DNA of 64,000 bases, taken from assembly GCF_009760925.1 (NCBI RefSeq), contig NZ_VRLV01000003.1, positions 124,001 through 188,000 of the forward strand, written 5' to 3'. Positions 37,559-46,513 of this stretch are shown piece by piece. How positions within the stretch are numbered: position 1 is the stretch's first letter; every line of letters begins with the position of its first letter. The notes under the pieces were generated by a model. That model had not been told where the DNA came from, made no database searches, and worked only from the letters and a program-made list of their open reading frames with translations. The position numbers and the translations under genes are program-made. The stretch is from Nonomuraea typhae. GTDB lineage: Bacteria > Actinomycetota > Actinomycetes > Streptosporangiales > Streptosporangiaceae.

Positions 37559-38173
37559 TTAACCTTTTTCGCGGAAGCGGTCCGCCCGCAGCACCGCGAG
37601 CATCTGCGCCCTCAGATGCTCGCGGACGAGCGCCGTCTCTCCCCCCAGCCGCGCGGCGATCACCGGCGTGACCATGCCCATGACCGACGTGACCGCGATC
37701 TGGGCGCCCAGGGCGGAAAGCCCGGGCCGCGCCTCGGCGAGCAGAGCGGCCCACTCCTCCCGCACCTCCCGCATCCGGCCGACGAGGCGCCGCCGGTCCT
37801 CCTCGGGCAGCCTCGGCAGTTCCCCCTGCAGGATCAGCATGAGCTCCTGGTTCTCCAGGGCGAAGGCCGCGAACCAGTTCACCAGCATGACCAGCCGCTC
37901 CTCCGGCTCCCGCTCACGGGACTCCAGCACGGCCCGGCTGCCTTCGCGCAGGCGCTCGATCGACAGCTCGATCAGCGCGATGAGGATGGCCTGCTTGCCC
38001 GCGAAGTGCTTGTAGACCGCGGGCCCGCTGACACCCGCCGCGGCGCCGATGTCGTCGATCCCGGTGAGGTCGTAGCCGCGCTCGACGAACAGGCGCGCCG
38101 CCTGCAGCAGAATGACCCGCTTGCGTGCGCCGTGCTTGCGTCCCTTGGCGATGAGCGCTTCCAATTCCGCCAT
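37559..38173 (-). CDS. TetR-family transcriptional regulator
   Basis: 204 residues. N-terminal HTH: KRVILLQAARLFVERGYDLT then IDDIGAAAGVSGPAVYKHFA, a classic TetR DNA-binding domain. The ligand domain is all-helical. ATG 38173 has a clear SD (GAGGGG six bases before), so I prefer it over the GTG at 38200. Likely represses its own two-gene unit with the hydrolase; the divergent gene upstream (a methyltransferase) is now a pseudogene. Confidence 0.9.
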   Translation of the reverse strand: MAELEALIAKGRKHGARKRVILLQAARLFVERGYDLTGIDDIGAAAGVSGPAVYKHFAGKQAILIALIELSIERLREGSRAVLESREREPEERLVMLVNWFAAFALENQELMLILQGELPRLPEEDRRRLVGRMREVREEWAALLAEARPGLSALGAQIAVTSVMGMVTPVIAARLGGETALVREHLRAQMLAVLRADRFREKG

Positions 38174-38287
38174 CACGGGCCCCTCGGATCCTGCCGTCAC
38201 GCTGCTGCTCCGTTCCAGACGTCGGTGACGCTCAACGTACCGCCGCCTTCTGCGCGGGCCCGCGTGTTCAGCGCCAAGATGGTCGGC

Positions 38288-38898
38288 ATGTCTACCGTGC
38301 CGGAAAATCACGTTGAGCCCGCCCGAGTCAACGACTACGACCGTCTCGCCGAGGCGTACGCGGCCGAGAACGAGGCGAGCATCGACAACGCCTACTACGA
38401 GCGGCCCGCCATCCTGGCCCTGGCCGGGGACGTGCGCGGCCGCCGGATCCTCGACGCCGGCTGCGGCTCGGGCCCGCTGTTCGCGGCGCTGCGCGAGCGC
38501 GGCGCCGTCGTGTCCGGCCTCGACAGCAGCGCCGGGATGGTGGAGCAGGCCCGGCGGCGGCTCGGTGACGGCGCGGACCTGCGGGTGGCCGGCTGATCGT
38601 GTCCGTCGACCATCCCATGATCGTCTACGTCGGGCACCGCCTGGCCGGGCGCGAGGCCGGCTACTTCGGGACCACGAACTCGCTCGAAGAATGGACCATC
38701 GGCGGCCAGACCGTCCCGATGAGCTTCTGGCACCGGCCGCTGCACGCGATGACCGACGCCTTCACCGCGGCCGGCTTCCGCCTGTCGGTCATCAGCGAAC
38801 GTCAGCCCGTGCCGGCCGCCCGCGAGCTGTTCCCCGAGGAGTTCCGGTCCCTGTCCGCCACCCCGAGCTTCCTGTTCTTCGTCCTGGAGGCCGGATGA
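38288..38898 (+). pseudogene. SAM-dependent methyltransferase pseudogene with internal deletion
   Basis: The first part (38288-38596) reads MSTVPENHVEPARVNDYDRL, then SAM-binding motif I ILDAGCGSGPLFAALRERG, and terminates in DLRVAG followed by TGA. The second part resumes in another frame at about 38590 with RLIVSVDHPMIVY and continues through FWHRPLHAMTDAFTAAGF to ...SATPSFLFFVLEAG. The two halves are colinear with one class I methyltransferase that lacks ~45 residues (motifs II-III). The junction at GGCCGG would restore motif continuity if the lost block were put back, so a deletion with frameshift is the likely cause. Confidence 0.85.
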
Positions 38899-38905
38899 AA
38901 CGGCC

Positions 38906-39910
38906 CTACAGTTGCCGAGGCGGGCCGGTGGAGGCGCGGGCGACGAGGACAGGGGAAAAGACGTGGTCGACGTGAGGGGTGTGGTAGCCCTGCAGGCGTT
39001 CCCACAGGGCGGTGGCGATCGCGCCGGCCATCTGCTCCACCGGCTGGCGGACGGTGGTGAGCGGCGGGTTGCTGTGTGAGGCGAGATAGGTGTCGTCGTA
39101 GCCGATCACCGACAGGTCCTCGGGGACGGACAGTCCCCGCTGGCGGGCGGCGGCCAGGACGCCGAGGGCCATCAGGTCGCTGCCGGCGACGACGGCCGTG
39201 GCACCGGCTTCGATGAGGCGCAGGCCGGCGGCGTGGCCGCCGGTCAGCGAGTAGTCGGTCTCGGCGTAGAGGGCGTCGTCCACCGAGCCGAACCGGCGGC
39301 GCATCTCCCGGCCGTAGCCGCGCAGGCGGTTCTGGGAGGGTCGCAGGTAGCCCTGGCCGCCGGCCAGGCCGATCCGGGTGTGGCCGAGCGAGCGCAGGTG
39401 GTCCACGGCCATGGCCGCGCCCGCGGCCTCGTCGGTGGTGACGGTGGAGACGGGCAGGTCCGGAACGTGCCCGCCGACCAGCACCATCGGCATCTGCCGC
39501 TGGTGCAGCTGCCAGTAGAAGCCGTGATCGGCCGAGGGGTTGGCGTGGCGCCCCGAGACCAGGACGAGGCCCTGGATGCTCCGCCGCGCCAGGGAGGCGA
39601 GGTAGTCCAGCTCGGTCGGCCCCTGCTTGGTCGAGCTGCCGATCATCGCGGTCACGCCGAGCGCGCCGAGCTTGGCCTCGATCGCGCCGGCCAGCAGCGG
39701 GAAGACGGGATTGTCCAGCTCGGGCACGATGATGCCGGCGAACGGCTGCGACTGCGGCGCGGGCGCGACCATGCCCTGCTCGCGCATGGCCCGCAGCACG
39801 CGGGCGCGGGTCTCCTCCGCCACCCCGGGCCGGTCGTTGAGCACGCGGCTGACGGTCGCCGCGCTGACGCCGACGCGCTTGGCGATCGTGCGTACCGACA
39901 GCCGTGTCAC
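38906..39910 (-). CDS. LacI-family transcriptional regulator of the maltodextrin operon
   Basis: 334 residues from GTG. HTH LSVRTIAKRVGVSAATVSRV with hinge helix NDRPGVAEETRARVLRAM, followed by a periplasmic-binding-protein-like effector domain (GIIVPELDNPVFPLLAGAIE ... VIGYDDTYLASHSNPPLTTV). Divergent from the GH13-MalEFG operon, with the palindrome GAAACATGTTTC between them, so it is the probable maltose/maltodextrin-responsive repressor of both. Converges on the methyltransferase pseudogene. Confidence 0.9.
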   Translation of the reverse strand: MTRLSVRTIAKRVGVSAATVSRVLNDRPGVAEETRARVLRAMREQGMVAPAPQSQPFAGIIVPELDNPVFPLLAGAIEAKLGALGVTAMIGSSTKQGPTELDYLASLARRSIQGLVLVSGRHANPSADHGFYWQLHQRQMPMVLVGGHVPDLPVSTVTTDEAAGAAMAVDHLRSLGHTRIGLAGGQGYLRPSQNRLRGYGREMRRRFGSVDDALYAETDYSLTGGHAAGLRLIEAGATAVVAGSDLMALGVLAAARQRGLSVPEDLSVIGYDDTYLASHSNPPLTTVRQPVEQMAGAIATALWERLQGYHTPHVDHVFSPVLVARASTGPPRQL

Positions 39911-39929
39911 AGCAGCTCCAGAAACCGTT

Positions 39930-39941
39930 GAAACATGTTTC
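39930..39941. promoter_or_regulatory. LacI-type operator between lacI-like gene and GH13 operon
   Basis: GAAACATGTTTC is a perfect 12-bp palindrome of the LacI/GalR class (GAAAC...GTTTC). It ends 7 bases before the -35 of the rightward promoter and lies 19 bases before the regulator's own start, so it can serve both. Confidence 0.75.
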
Positions 39942-39948
39942 TCCCCGG

Positions 39949-39978
39949 TTGCTACCAGTCATCGCGCCTGCTTAGGCT
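39949..39978 (+). promoter_or_regulatory. Promoter of the maltodextrin operon
   Basis: -35 TTGCTA (39949-39954), 18-base spacer, -10 TAGGCT (39973-39978); the GH13 start is 37 bases downstream with SD AAAGGGAG. Adjacent to the LacI operator. Confidence 0.6.
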
Positions 39979-40015
39979 CCAACCCATCGAAGCAGGTAAA
40001 GGGAGCGTCAACAGC

Positions 40016-41785
40016 ATGGTCCAACGGGAAACACTATGCAACACAGCGGCACACCACGACGGTTCGCCGCTGTACGTCTCCGATCCCTCGCCGGGGCTGG
40101 GCGAGCGGGTCGAGGTGTTCGCGCGCACCGCCGACGCGCTCGGGACCCGGCGCGTCTTCGTCCGCAGCACCCCCGACGGCGAGCCCTGCTTCACCGAGGC
40201 GCTGATCGACCGCGTCACCCCCGGCGAGACCTGGTGGCGTGCCACCCTCCGGATCGCCAACCCCGAGTGCGGCTACCGCTTCCTGCTGCACACCGTCACG
40301 GGCCCGCTCTGGCTGACCGCCGCGGGACTGTCGCGCACCGAGGTCACCGACGCCGCCGACTTCACGCTCGCCGCCTTCCCGCCGCCGCCCGCCTGGGCCG
40401 CCGACGCGGTGATCTACCAGATCTTCCCCGACCGTTTCGCCCGCTCCGACCGGCCGCGCGGCCCGCTGCCGTCCTGGGCCCGCCCCGCCGCCTGGGACGA
40501 GCCCATCCCGTACGGCCGGCCGTACGCGCTGCAGCAGATCTACGGCGGCGACCTGTGGGGGGCGGCCGAGCGGCTCGAGCACATCGCCGCCCTGGGCGCG
40601 AACCTGATCTACCTGACCCCGTTCTTCCCCGCCCGCTCCAACCACCGCTACGACGCCGTCACCTTCGACCGCGTCGACCCGCTGCTGGGAGGCGACGAGG
40701 CGCTGAAGAACCTCACCGCCCGCGCGCACGAGCGCGGCATCCGGGTGATCGGCGACATCACGCTCAACCACTCCGGCGACGCCCACGACTGGTTCGTCAA
40801 GGCGAGAAGCGACCGCCCCGGGCCCGAGCGCGGCTTCTACTACTTCGACGGCGACGACTACGCCACCTTCGCCGGGGTGAAGTCGCTGCCCAAGTTCGAC
40901 CACAGGTCGCCGGAGCTGCGCCGCCGCCTGGACGCGGTGATCGCCCGCTACCCCGATGAGTTCGGCCTGGACGGCTGGCGGGTGGACGTCGCCCAGTCGG
41001 CCGGCCGCCACGGCGGGGTCGAGCTGAACGCCCGGGTCGCCGCGGACACCAGGGCGGCGCTCGGCGACGACCGGCTGCTGCTGGCCGAGAACCAGTTCGA
41101 CGCCTCGGCCGCGCTGCGCGGCGACGGCTGGCACGGGACGATGGCCTATGCCGGGTTCGCCCGTCCGGTGTGGTCGTGGCTGGCACGGGAACGTTCCACC
41201 GAGTTCTGGGGCACTCCCGGGCCCATCCCGCACTACGGCGGCGGCGACCTGGCCGCCGTGATGCGTGCCTATGCCGCCCGGATCCCGTGGCGGGCCCACA
41301 CCCACAACCTCACGCTGCTCGGCTCGCACGACACCGCGCGCTTCCGCTCGATCGCCGGCCGCGAGCACCAGCACCTGGGCGCCGCGCTGCTGTTCACGCT
41401 GCCCGGCCTGCCGATGGTCTTCGCCGGCGACGAGGTCGGGGTCGAGGGCGTGCATCTGGAGGACGGCCGCCGTCCCTTCCCCTGGGAGCCGGACCGGCAG
41501 GACCACGGCACCCACCGGCTCTACCGTGAGCTGATCGCGCTGCGGCGCGGCCGGGAGGCGCTGCGCCGAGGCGGGCTGCGCTGGCTGCGCGCCGACGACG
41601 AGGTGGTGCTGTTCGAGCGGGCCACGGCGCACGAGACGCTGCTCGTCCAGGTCAGCAGGGGCGCCCACCCGCCGATGCCCGCGCCCGCCGCGCTGGCCGG
41701 CCTGCTCGGCGCGCCCGACCTCGCACCCGGCGAGCCCATGCCCGGCGACGGGCCCGCCTTCCACATCTGGGAGACCACACGATGA
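40016..41785 (+). CDS. GH13 alpha-amylase-family glycosidase, maltodextrinase/neopullulanase-like
   Basis: 589 residues, no signal peptide, so it acts on imported oligosaccharides. An N-terminal beta domain (CBM34/early-set type) precedes the (beta/alpha)8 barrel, whose motifs are intact: ITLNHSGD (region I), GWRVDVAQ with the nucleophile Asp near residue 323, LLLAENQ with the acid Glu near 357, and LLGSHDTAR with the third Asp near 437. The start at ATG 40016 has AAAGGGAG ten bases before. First gene of an operon with esterase, binding protein and two permeases; its stop overlaps the next start (ATGA). Likely hydrolyses maltodextrins to glucose/maltose. Confidence 0.9.
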   Translation: MVQRETLCNTAAHHDGSPLYVSDPSPGLGERVEVFARTADALGTRRVFVRSTPDGEPCFTEALIDRVTPGETWWRATLRIANPECGYRFLLHTVTGPLWLTAAGLSRTEVTDAADFTLAAFPPPPAWAADAVIYQIFPDRFARSDRPRGPLPSWARPAAWDEPIPYGRPYALQQIYGGDLWGAAERLEHIAALGANLIYLTPFFPARSNHRYDAVTFDRVDPLLGGDEALKNLTARAHERGIRVIGDITLNHSGDAHDWFVKARSDRPGPERGFYYFDGDDYATFAGVKSLPKFDHRSPELRRRLDAVIARYPDEFGLDGWRVDVAQSAGRHGGVELNARVAADTRAALGDDRLLLAENQFDASAALRGDGWHGTMAYAGFARPVWSWLARERSTEFWGTPGPIPHYGGGDLAAVMRAYAARIPWRAHTHNLTLLGSHDTARFRSIAGREHQHLGAALLFTLPGLPMVFAGDEVGVEGVHLEDGRRPFPWEPDRQDHGTHRLYRELIALRRGREALRRGGLRWLRADDEVVLFERATAHETLLVQVSRGAHPPMPAPAALAGLLGAPDLAPGEPMPGDGPAFHIWETTR

Positions 41786-43101
41786 TCGAGACCCTGGCCG
41801 GCGTGCGCTCGCGGGCGCTGGGCAACACCCGCGACGTCTTCGTCTACCTGCCGCCCGGCCATGATCCGGCGGCGGGGCCGTACCCGGTGGTGGTGCTGCA
41901 GGACGGACAGCACGTGTTCGCCGGAGCGGGCCTCAGCCCGAGCTGGCGGGTGGACGAGACGCTGGACGACCTGATCGGGCGCGGCCTGCTGCCGCCGCTG
42001 GTCGCGGTCGGCGTCTCGAACGCCGGCGACCGGCGCGGCGACGAGTACTCCCACGTCGCGCCCTATCCGCGTGATCCGCGCGGCGTGTGCCGCGGGGAGC
42101 GGTACGAGGAGTTCCTCGTCGAGGAGCTGCTGCCGGTGATCCGCGAGCGGTACGCGGTCACCGCCGACCCGGCGGCCACCGCCGTGATGGGCTCCTCGAT
42201 GGGCGGGCTGGTCAGCTACCACCTGGCCTTCCGCAGGCCGGAGGTGTTCGGGCTGGCCGCGGTGCTCTCGCCGTTCCTCGTCTTCGCCGACCCGCTGACG
42301 CTCGCCGAGACATCCGTCCACCGGCGCTTCGACGCCCGCGGGCCGCGCCGCATCTGGATGGACGTCGGCGGCATGGAGGGCCTGATCATGGTCGGTCCCG
42401 TGCGCGAGCTCGCCGAGCACCTGCTCGGCCTCGGCTACGCGCCCGACGACGAGCTGCGCTTCCTGCACGAGCCGTCCGCGCCGCACCACGAGGACGCCTG
42501 GGCGGCGCGCGCGGGCAGCGCCCTGCTGCACCTGTTCGGTACGGCGGGGCCGCCCGTGCGCCTGTCGGGCCGCGACGGCCAGGCGGCCACCGGCCAGGCG
42601 CTCGACGTGGCGCCCATCGCCGAGCGGGCCGACGGCTGCCGCTACTCGGCGCTCGGGGCCGAGGTGACCTGGCGGCCCGCCGTAGCGCTCAAGAGCGTCG
42701 GCCACGCCCTGCTCGAAGGCGTCGAGCCGGGCCGCGCCGAGGTCGTGGCCCGCGTCGGCGAGCTGGCGGTCACCACGCGGGTGACGGTCGTCGAGGGCGG
42801 CCCCGACGCGCTGCTCGACGTCACCGTCATCGTGCCGGACGGCACCCCGGACGACTCGCCCGTCTACTTCTCCGGCCTGGCCACCACCGAGGTCGCGCCC
42901 GGTGTCCACCACGGCGCGTGGCGGCTGCCGCGCGGCGTCGGGCTCAACGGCGCGGTCGGGCGAGGCTGGCGCCGCGACGGCCTGGACGCCGACGGCGTCC
43001 CCATCGGAACCCCCCTGAGGCACGACGCGGACCGGCGGGTCCGGGTGCGTGTCGAAAGCTGGAGCGATCCGGCCCGGGACGACCCGCACGCCGGATCCTG
43101 A
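41782..43101 (+). CDS. Esterase-D/Fes-like alpha/beta hydrolase in the maltodextrin operon
   Basis: 439 residues. The N-terminal ~270 residues are a PF00756-type esterase: PYPVVVLQDGQHVFAG, AVMGSSMGGLVSYHLAFRRP with the catalytic Ser, and a late HHEDAW His. The remaining ~170 residues form an extra beta-rich domain (TSxx-like VAPIAERADGCRYSALGAEV ... VYFSGLATTEVAPGVHHGAW) resembling a glycoside-processing accessory or CBM20-like module. Coupled to GH13 through ATGA and 9 bases ahead of malE. No signal peptide, so a cytoplasmic deacylase of acylated (for example acetylated) maltodextrins is a reasonable guess; an esterase in this operon is unusual. Confidence 0.8.
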   Translation: MIETLAGVRSRALGNTRDVFVYLPPGHDPAAGPYPVVVLQDGQHVFAGAGLSPSWRVDETLDDLIGRGLLPPLVAVGVSNAGDRRGDEYSHVAPYPRDPRGVCRGERYEEFLVEELLPVIRERYAVTADPAATAVMGSSMGGLVSYHLAFRRPEVFGLAAVLSPFLVFADPLTLAETSVHRRFDARGPRRIWMDVGGMEGLIMVGPVRELAEHLLGLGYAPDDELRFLHEPSAPHHEDAWAARAGSALLHLFGTAGPPVRLSGRDGQAATGQALDVAPIAERADGCRYSALGAEVTWRPAVALKSVGHALLEGVEPGRAEVVARVGELAVTTRVTVVEGGPDALLDVTVIVPDGTPDDSPVYFSGLATTEVAPGVHHGAWRLPRGVGLNGAVGRGWRRDGLDADGVPIGTPLRHDADRRVRVRVESWSDPARDDPHAGS

Positions 43102-43110
43102 GGAGCGACC

Positions 43111-44301
43111 ATGCGCACGTTCACCACACTCGCCGCCGCGGCCCTGCTCGCGGCCGGCTGCGCCGCCGCTGAGAAGGCGGCGCCCCCGCCCGCCACGCTC
43201 ACCGTCTGGGCCGACGACAGCCGGGCCGCGACGCTGCAGCAGATCGCCGCGGCGTTCGAGAAGGACCGCGGCGTCCGGGTCAAGATCGTGCAGAAGGCCA
43301 TGGGCGGCCTGCGGGACGACTTCGTCTCCCAGGCGCCCTCCGGCCAGGGGCCCGACATGATCGTGGGGCCGCACGACTGGCTGGGCAAGCTGGTGCAGAA
43401 CGGCGTGGTGGCGCCGCTCGACCTGTCGGCCAAGGCGGGGCTGTTCGCGAAGGCCGCCGTGGAGGCCATGACCTACGAGGGGCAGACGTACGGCCTGCCG
43501 TACGCGATCGAGAGCGTGGCCGTGCTGCGCAACACCACGCTGGCGCCCGCCGCGCCCGCCACCTTCGACGAGCTGGTGGCCAAGGGCAGGGCGCTGGTCA
43601 AAGCGGGCAAGGCCGAGTATCCGGTCGGGCTGCCCGTCGACCCCAAGGCGGGCTCGCCCTTCCATCTGTACGCGCTGCAGACCTCGTTCGGCTCGGCGGT
43701 GTTCGGCCGGGACGGCAGGCTGGCGATCGACGACCCGGGCGGGCTGAAGTTCGCCGCCTACCTGCGGAAGCTGTCGGCGGAGAAGGTCGTCTCGACCTCG
43801 CTGACCGGCGACATCGCGACCAGCGCCTTCGTCGAGGGCAGGACGCCGTTCCTGGTCACCGGGCCGTGGGACGCGCCCGCGCTGGTCAAGGCGGGCGTGC
43901 CCTTCGCCGTGGACCCGGTGCCGCCGGCGGGGCCGCAGAAGGCGCGGCCGTTCGCGGGCGTGCAGGGGTTCTTCGTCAGCGCCAAGAGCGCCAACCCGAT
44001 CCTGGCCAACGACTTCCTGCTCAACTACCTGGCCACGCCGCAGGCGCAGAAGGCGCTGCACGCGGCGGGCGGGCGGCCGCCCGCGATGACGTCGGTGCGG
44101 GAGGAACTGGCCGGCGATCCGGTGCCGGCCGGGTTCGCCGCGGCCGCCGCCGCAGGGGTCCCGACGCCGAACGTGCCCGCGATGGACGCCGTCTGGGCCG
44201 ACTGGGGACTCTCGCAGCTCGCGATCATCACGGGGAAGGGCGACCCGGCGGGCCTGACCAGGAAGGCCGCGGACCGGATCCGCGCCAAGATCGGATCGTG
44301 A
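43111..44301 (+). CDS. malE: Maltodextrin ABC transporter solute-binding lipoprotein
   Basis: 396 residues with a lipoprotein signal peptide (TLAAAALLAAGCAAAEKA; lipobox LAAGC, Cys lipidated). The mature protein has the MalE/cluster-1 fold: LTVWADDSRAATLQQIAAAF, GPDMIVGPHDWLGKLVQNGV, YGLPYAIESVAVLRN and GVQGFFVSAKS are typical maltose-binding segments. It captures maltose or maltodextrins outside the cell for the two permeases that follow. The stop shares one base with the next start (TGATG). Confidence 0.92.
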   Translation: MRTFTTLAAAALLAAGCAAAEKAAPPPATLTVWADDSRAATLQQIAAAFEKDRGVRVKIVQKAMGGLRDDFVSQAPSGQGPDMIVGPHDWLGKLVQNGVVAPLDLSAKAGLFAKAAVEAMTYEGQTYGLPYAIESVAVLRNTTLAPAAPATFDELVAKGRALVKAGKAEYPVGLPVDPKAGSPFHLYALQTSFGSAVFGRDGRLAIDDPGGLKFAAYLRKLSAEKVVSTSLTGDIATSAFVEGRTPFLVTGPWDAPALVKAGVPFAVDPVPPAGPQKARPFAGVQGFFVSAKSANPILANDFLLNYLATPQAQKALHAAGGRPPAMTSVREELAGDPVPAGFAAAAAAGVPTPNVPAMDAVWADWGLSQLAIITGKGDPAGLTRKAADRIRAKIGS

Positions 44302-45677
44302 TGCGCTTCGTTCCCCTCGCGGTCGCCGACGCGCTGGCGGTCTACGGGCTGGTGGCGCTCGGCGGGCAGCGCTCGTGGTGGATGTTCGCGCTGCTGCTGG
44401 CGGGGACGGTGGCCGTCAACGTCGTCTACCTGAGCAAGCGGGCGGTCCCGGCCAAGTACCTGGCGCCGGGCGTCGTGCTGCTGCTGGTCTACCAGGTGTA
44501 TGTGGTGCTCTACACCGGCTACGCGGCCTTCACCAACTACGGCGACGGCCACAACGGCACCAAGTCCGACGCGGTCGCGGCGATCCTGGCCGCCAGCGAG
44601 GTCAAGGCCGGCCCGAGCCGGCCGATCCGGGTGGCGGAGAAGGACGGCGAGCTGGGCTTCCAGGCCGGGCCCGGCTGGCGGGCCCTGCCGTACGCCGAGA
44701 TCGTGGCCAGGCAGGCGGAGATCGTCAAGCTGAGGGTGCCGGTCGCCGGCGGCGTGCTGAAGACCGCCGACGGCGTGACGGCCGCGCCGTACCGGCCCAC
44801 GCTCGTCCACGACGCCGCCGCCGGCACCGTCACCGACGCCGCGGGCACCGTCTACCGCGACGACGGGCGCGGCTCCTTCCGCGCCGCCGACGGGCGGGCC
44901 CTGAGCCCCGGCTGGAAGGTCTTCGTCGGGCCGGAGAACTTCACCAGCGTGCTCACCAGCGCCGAGATCCGCGGGCCGTTCCTGGGCGTGCTGGTGTGGA
45001 CGTTCGCCTTCGCGGGGCTGTCGGTCGCGCTCAGCTTCGGCTTCGGGCTGGTGCTCGCGCTCGTCCTGGACGGCTATCGCGTCTACCGCTCCCTGCTGAT
45101 CTTCCCGTACGCGTTCCCGGCCTTCATGGCGGCGCTGCTGTGGCAGGGCCTGCTCAACACCGACCACGGCTTCGTCAACGAGGTGCTCCTGGGCGGCGCC
45201 CCGGTGCCGTGGCTGACCGACCCCTGGCTGGCCAAGCTGAGCGTGCTCGTGGTCAACGTGTGGATCGGGTTCCCGTACATGTTCCTCATCTGCACCGGCG
45301 CGTTGCAGGCGGTGCCGCGCCAGCTCGCCGAGGCCGCACAGGTCGACGGGGCGGGTCCCTGGCGGGTCCTGGCCTCGGTACGGCTGCCGCTGCTGCTGGC
45401 CTCGACCGCGCCGGCCCTGGTGGCCACGTTCGCGTTCAACTTCAACAACTTCAACGTCATCTACATGCTCACCGGCGGCGGCCCCCGGGATGCCGGGGCG
45501 CCGGTCGACGTGGGCTCGACGGACCTGCTGATCTCGCTGGTGTACAAGCTGGCCTTCGGCGGCACGTCCCGGAACTACGGCCTGGCCTGCGCGGTCTCCA
45601 TCCTGATCTTCGCGGTCATCGCGGCGATGTCGCTGGCGGGGTTCCGGCGGGCCAGGCGGCTGGAGGCGGCTGCATGA
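44301..45677 (+). CDS. malF: Maltodextrin ABC transporter permease, MalF-like
   Basis: 458 residues. Long N-terminal part with three membrane helices and a ~170-residue extracytoplasmic P2 loop (about residues 75-215), as in MalF rather than short sugar permeases. Then six helices with the binding-protein-dependent transport signature, including the EAA loop LAEAAQVDGAGPWRVLASVRLP that docks the ATPase. TGATG overlap with malE and ATGA overlap with malG. No ATPase gene is in the operon; a shared MsiK-type ATPase encoded elsewhere is expected for actinomycetes. Confidence 0.92.
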   Translation: MRFVPLAVADALAVYGLVALGGQRSWWMFALLLAGTVAVNVVYLSKRAVPAKYLAPGVVLLLVYQVYVVLYTGYAAFTNYGDGHNGTKSDAVAAILAASEVKAGPSRPIRVAEKDGELGFQAGPGWRALPYAEIVARQAEIVKLRVPVAGGVLKTADGVTAAPYRPTLVHDAAAGTVTDAAGTVYRDDGRGSFRAADGRALSPGWKVFVGPENFTSVLTSAEIRGPFLGVLVWTFAFAGLSVALSFGFGLVLALVLDGYRVYRSLLIFPYAFPAFMAALLWQGLLNTDHGFVNEVLLGGAPVPWLTDPWLAKLSVLVVNVWIGFPYMFLICTGALQAVPRQLAEAAQVDGAGPWRVLASVRLPLLLASTAPALVATFAFNFNNFNVIYMLTGGGPRDAGAPVDVGSTDLLISLVYKLAFGGTSRNYGLACAVSILIFAVIAAMSLAGFRRARRLEAAA

Positions 45678-46507
45678 GACTCTGGAGGCACCTGGCCGGT
45701 CTGCTGGCCACGGTGGTCGCGTTGTTCCCGCTGGTGTTCGCGCTGGCCGCCTCGCTGAACCCGAGCGGGACGCTGACCGGATCCAACGACCTGTTCGGCG
45801 CGGTGAGCTGGCAGCACTACCGGACGCTGTTCACCGACGCGCTGCACCCGTTTCCCCGCTGGTTCGTCAACTCGCTGGTGATCGGGGTGTCGACGGCGGC
45901 CGGGTCGGTGTTCCTGGGGGCGTGCGCGGCTTACGCGTTCTCCCGGTTCCGTTTCCGGGGGCGTGAGGCGGGTTTGGTGGGCCTGGTCTTCGTCCAGATG
46001 TTCCCTCAGGTGCTGGCCTACGTCGCGATTTTTCTGCTTTTGTCGGCTTTTAAGGAGATATTTCCGCCGCTGGGGATAGGGAGCACGTTCGGGCTGATCA
46101 TGGTCTACCTGGGAGGCGCGCTCGGCGTGAACACCTACCTCATGAAGGGCTTCTTCGACTCCATCCCCCGCGAAATCGACGAATCCGCCCAGATGGACGG
46201 CGCCTCACACGCCCAGATCTTCTTCCTGATCCTCCTGCCCCTCGTCAGGCCCATCCTCGTCGTCGTCGCCCTATTCTCCTTCGTGGCCACGATGAACGAC
46301 TTCGTCATCGCCGGCCTCGTCCTCACCGACCCCGACCAGCAGACCCTCGCCGTCGGCCTGTACCAGCTCGTCTCCTACCAGCTCGGCCAGAGCTGGGGCG
46401 TCTTCGCCGCCGGCGCCCTGATCGGCGCCCTGCCCGTGCTGATCCTCTTCCAGTTCCTCCAGCGCTTCATCGTCGGCGGCCTGACCAGCGGCGCCGTCAA
46501 GACGTGA
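45674..46507 (+). CDS. malG: Maltodextrin ABC transporter permease, MalG-like
   Basis: 277 residues, six membrane helices, with the EAA-type loop IDESAQMDGASHAQIFFLIL and the C-terminal FQFLQRFIVGGLTSGAVKT seen in MalG. Completes the MalEFG importer. The last gene of the operon; it converges on the 784-residue protein gene with only six bases between stops and no obvious terminator in the gap. Confidence 0.92.
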   Translation: MRLWRHLAGLLATVVALFPLVFALAASLNPSGTLTGSNDLFGAVSWQHYRTLFTDALHPFPRWFVNSLVIGVSTAAGSVFLGACAAYAFSRFRFRGREAGLVGLVFVQMFPQVLAYVAIFLLLSAFKEIFPPLGIGSTFGLIMVYLGGALGVNTYLMKGFFDSIPREIDESAQMDGASHAQIFFLILLPLVRPILVVVALFSFVATMNDFVIAGLVLTDPDQQTLAVGLYQLVSYQLGQSWGVFAAGALIGALPVLILFQFLQRFIVGGLTSGAVKT

Positions 46508-46513
46508 CCGTGC

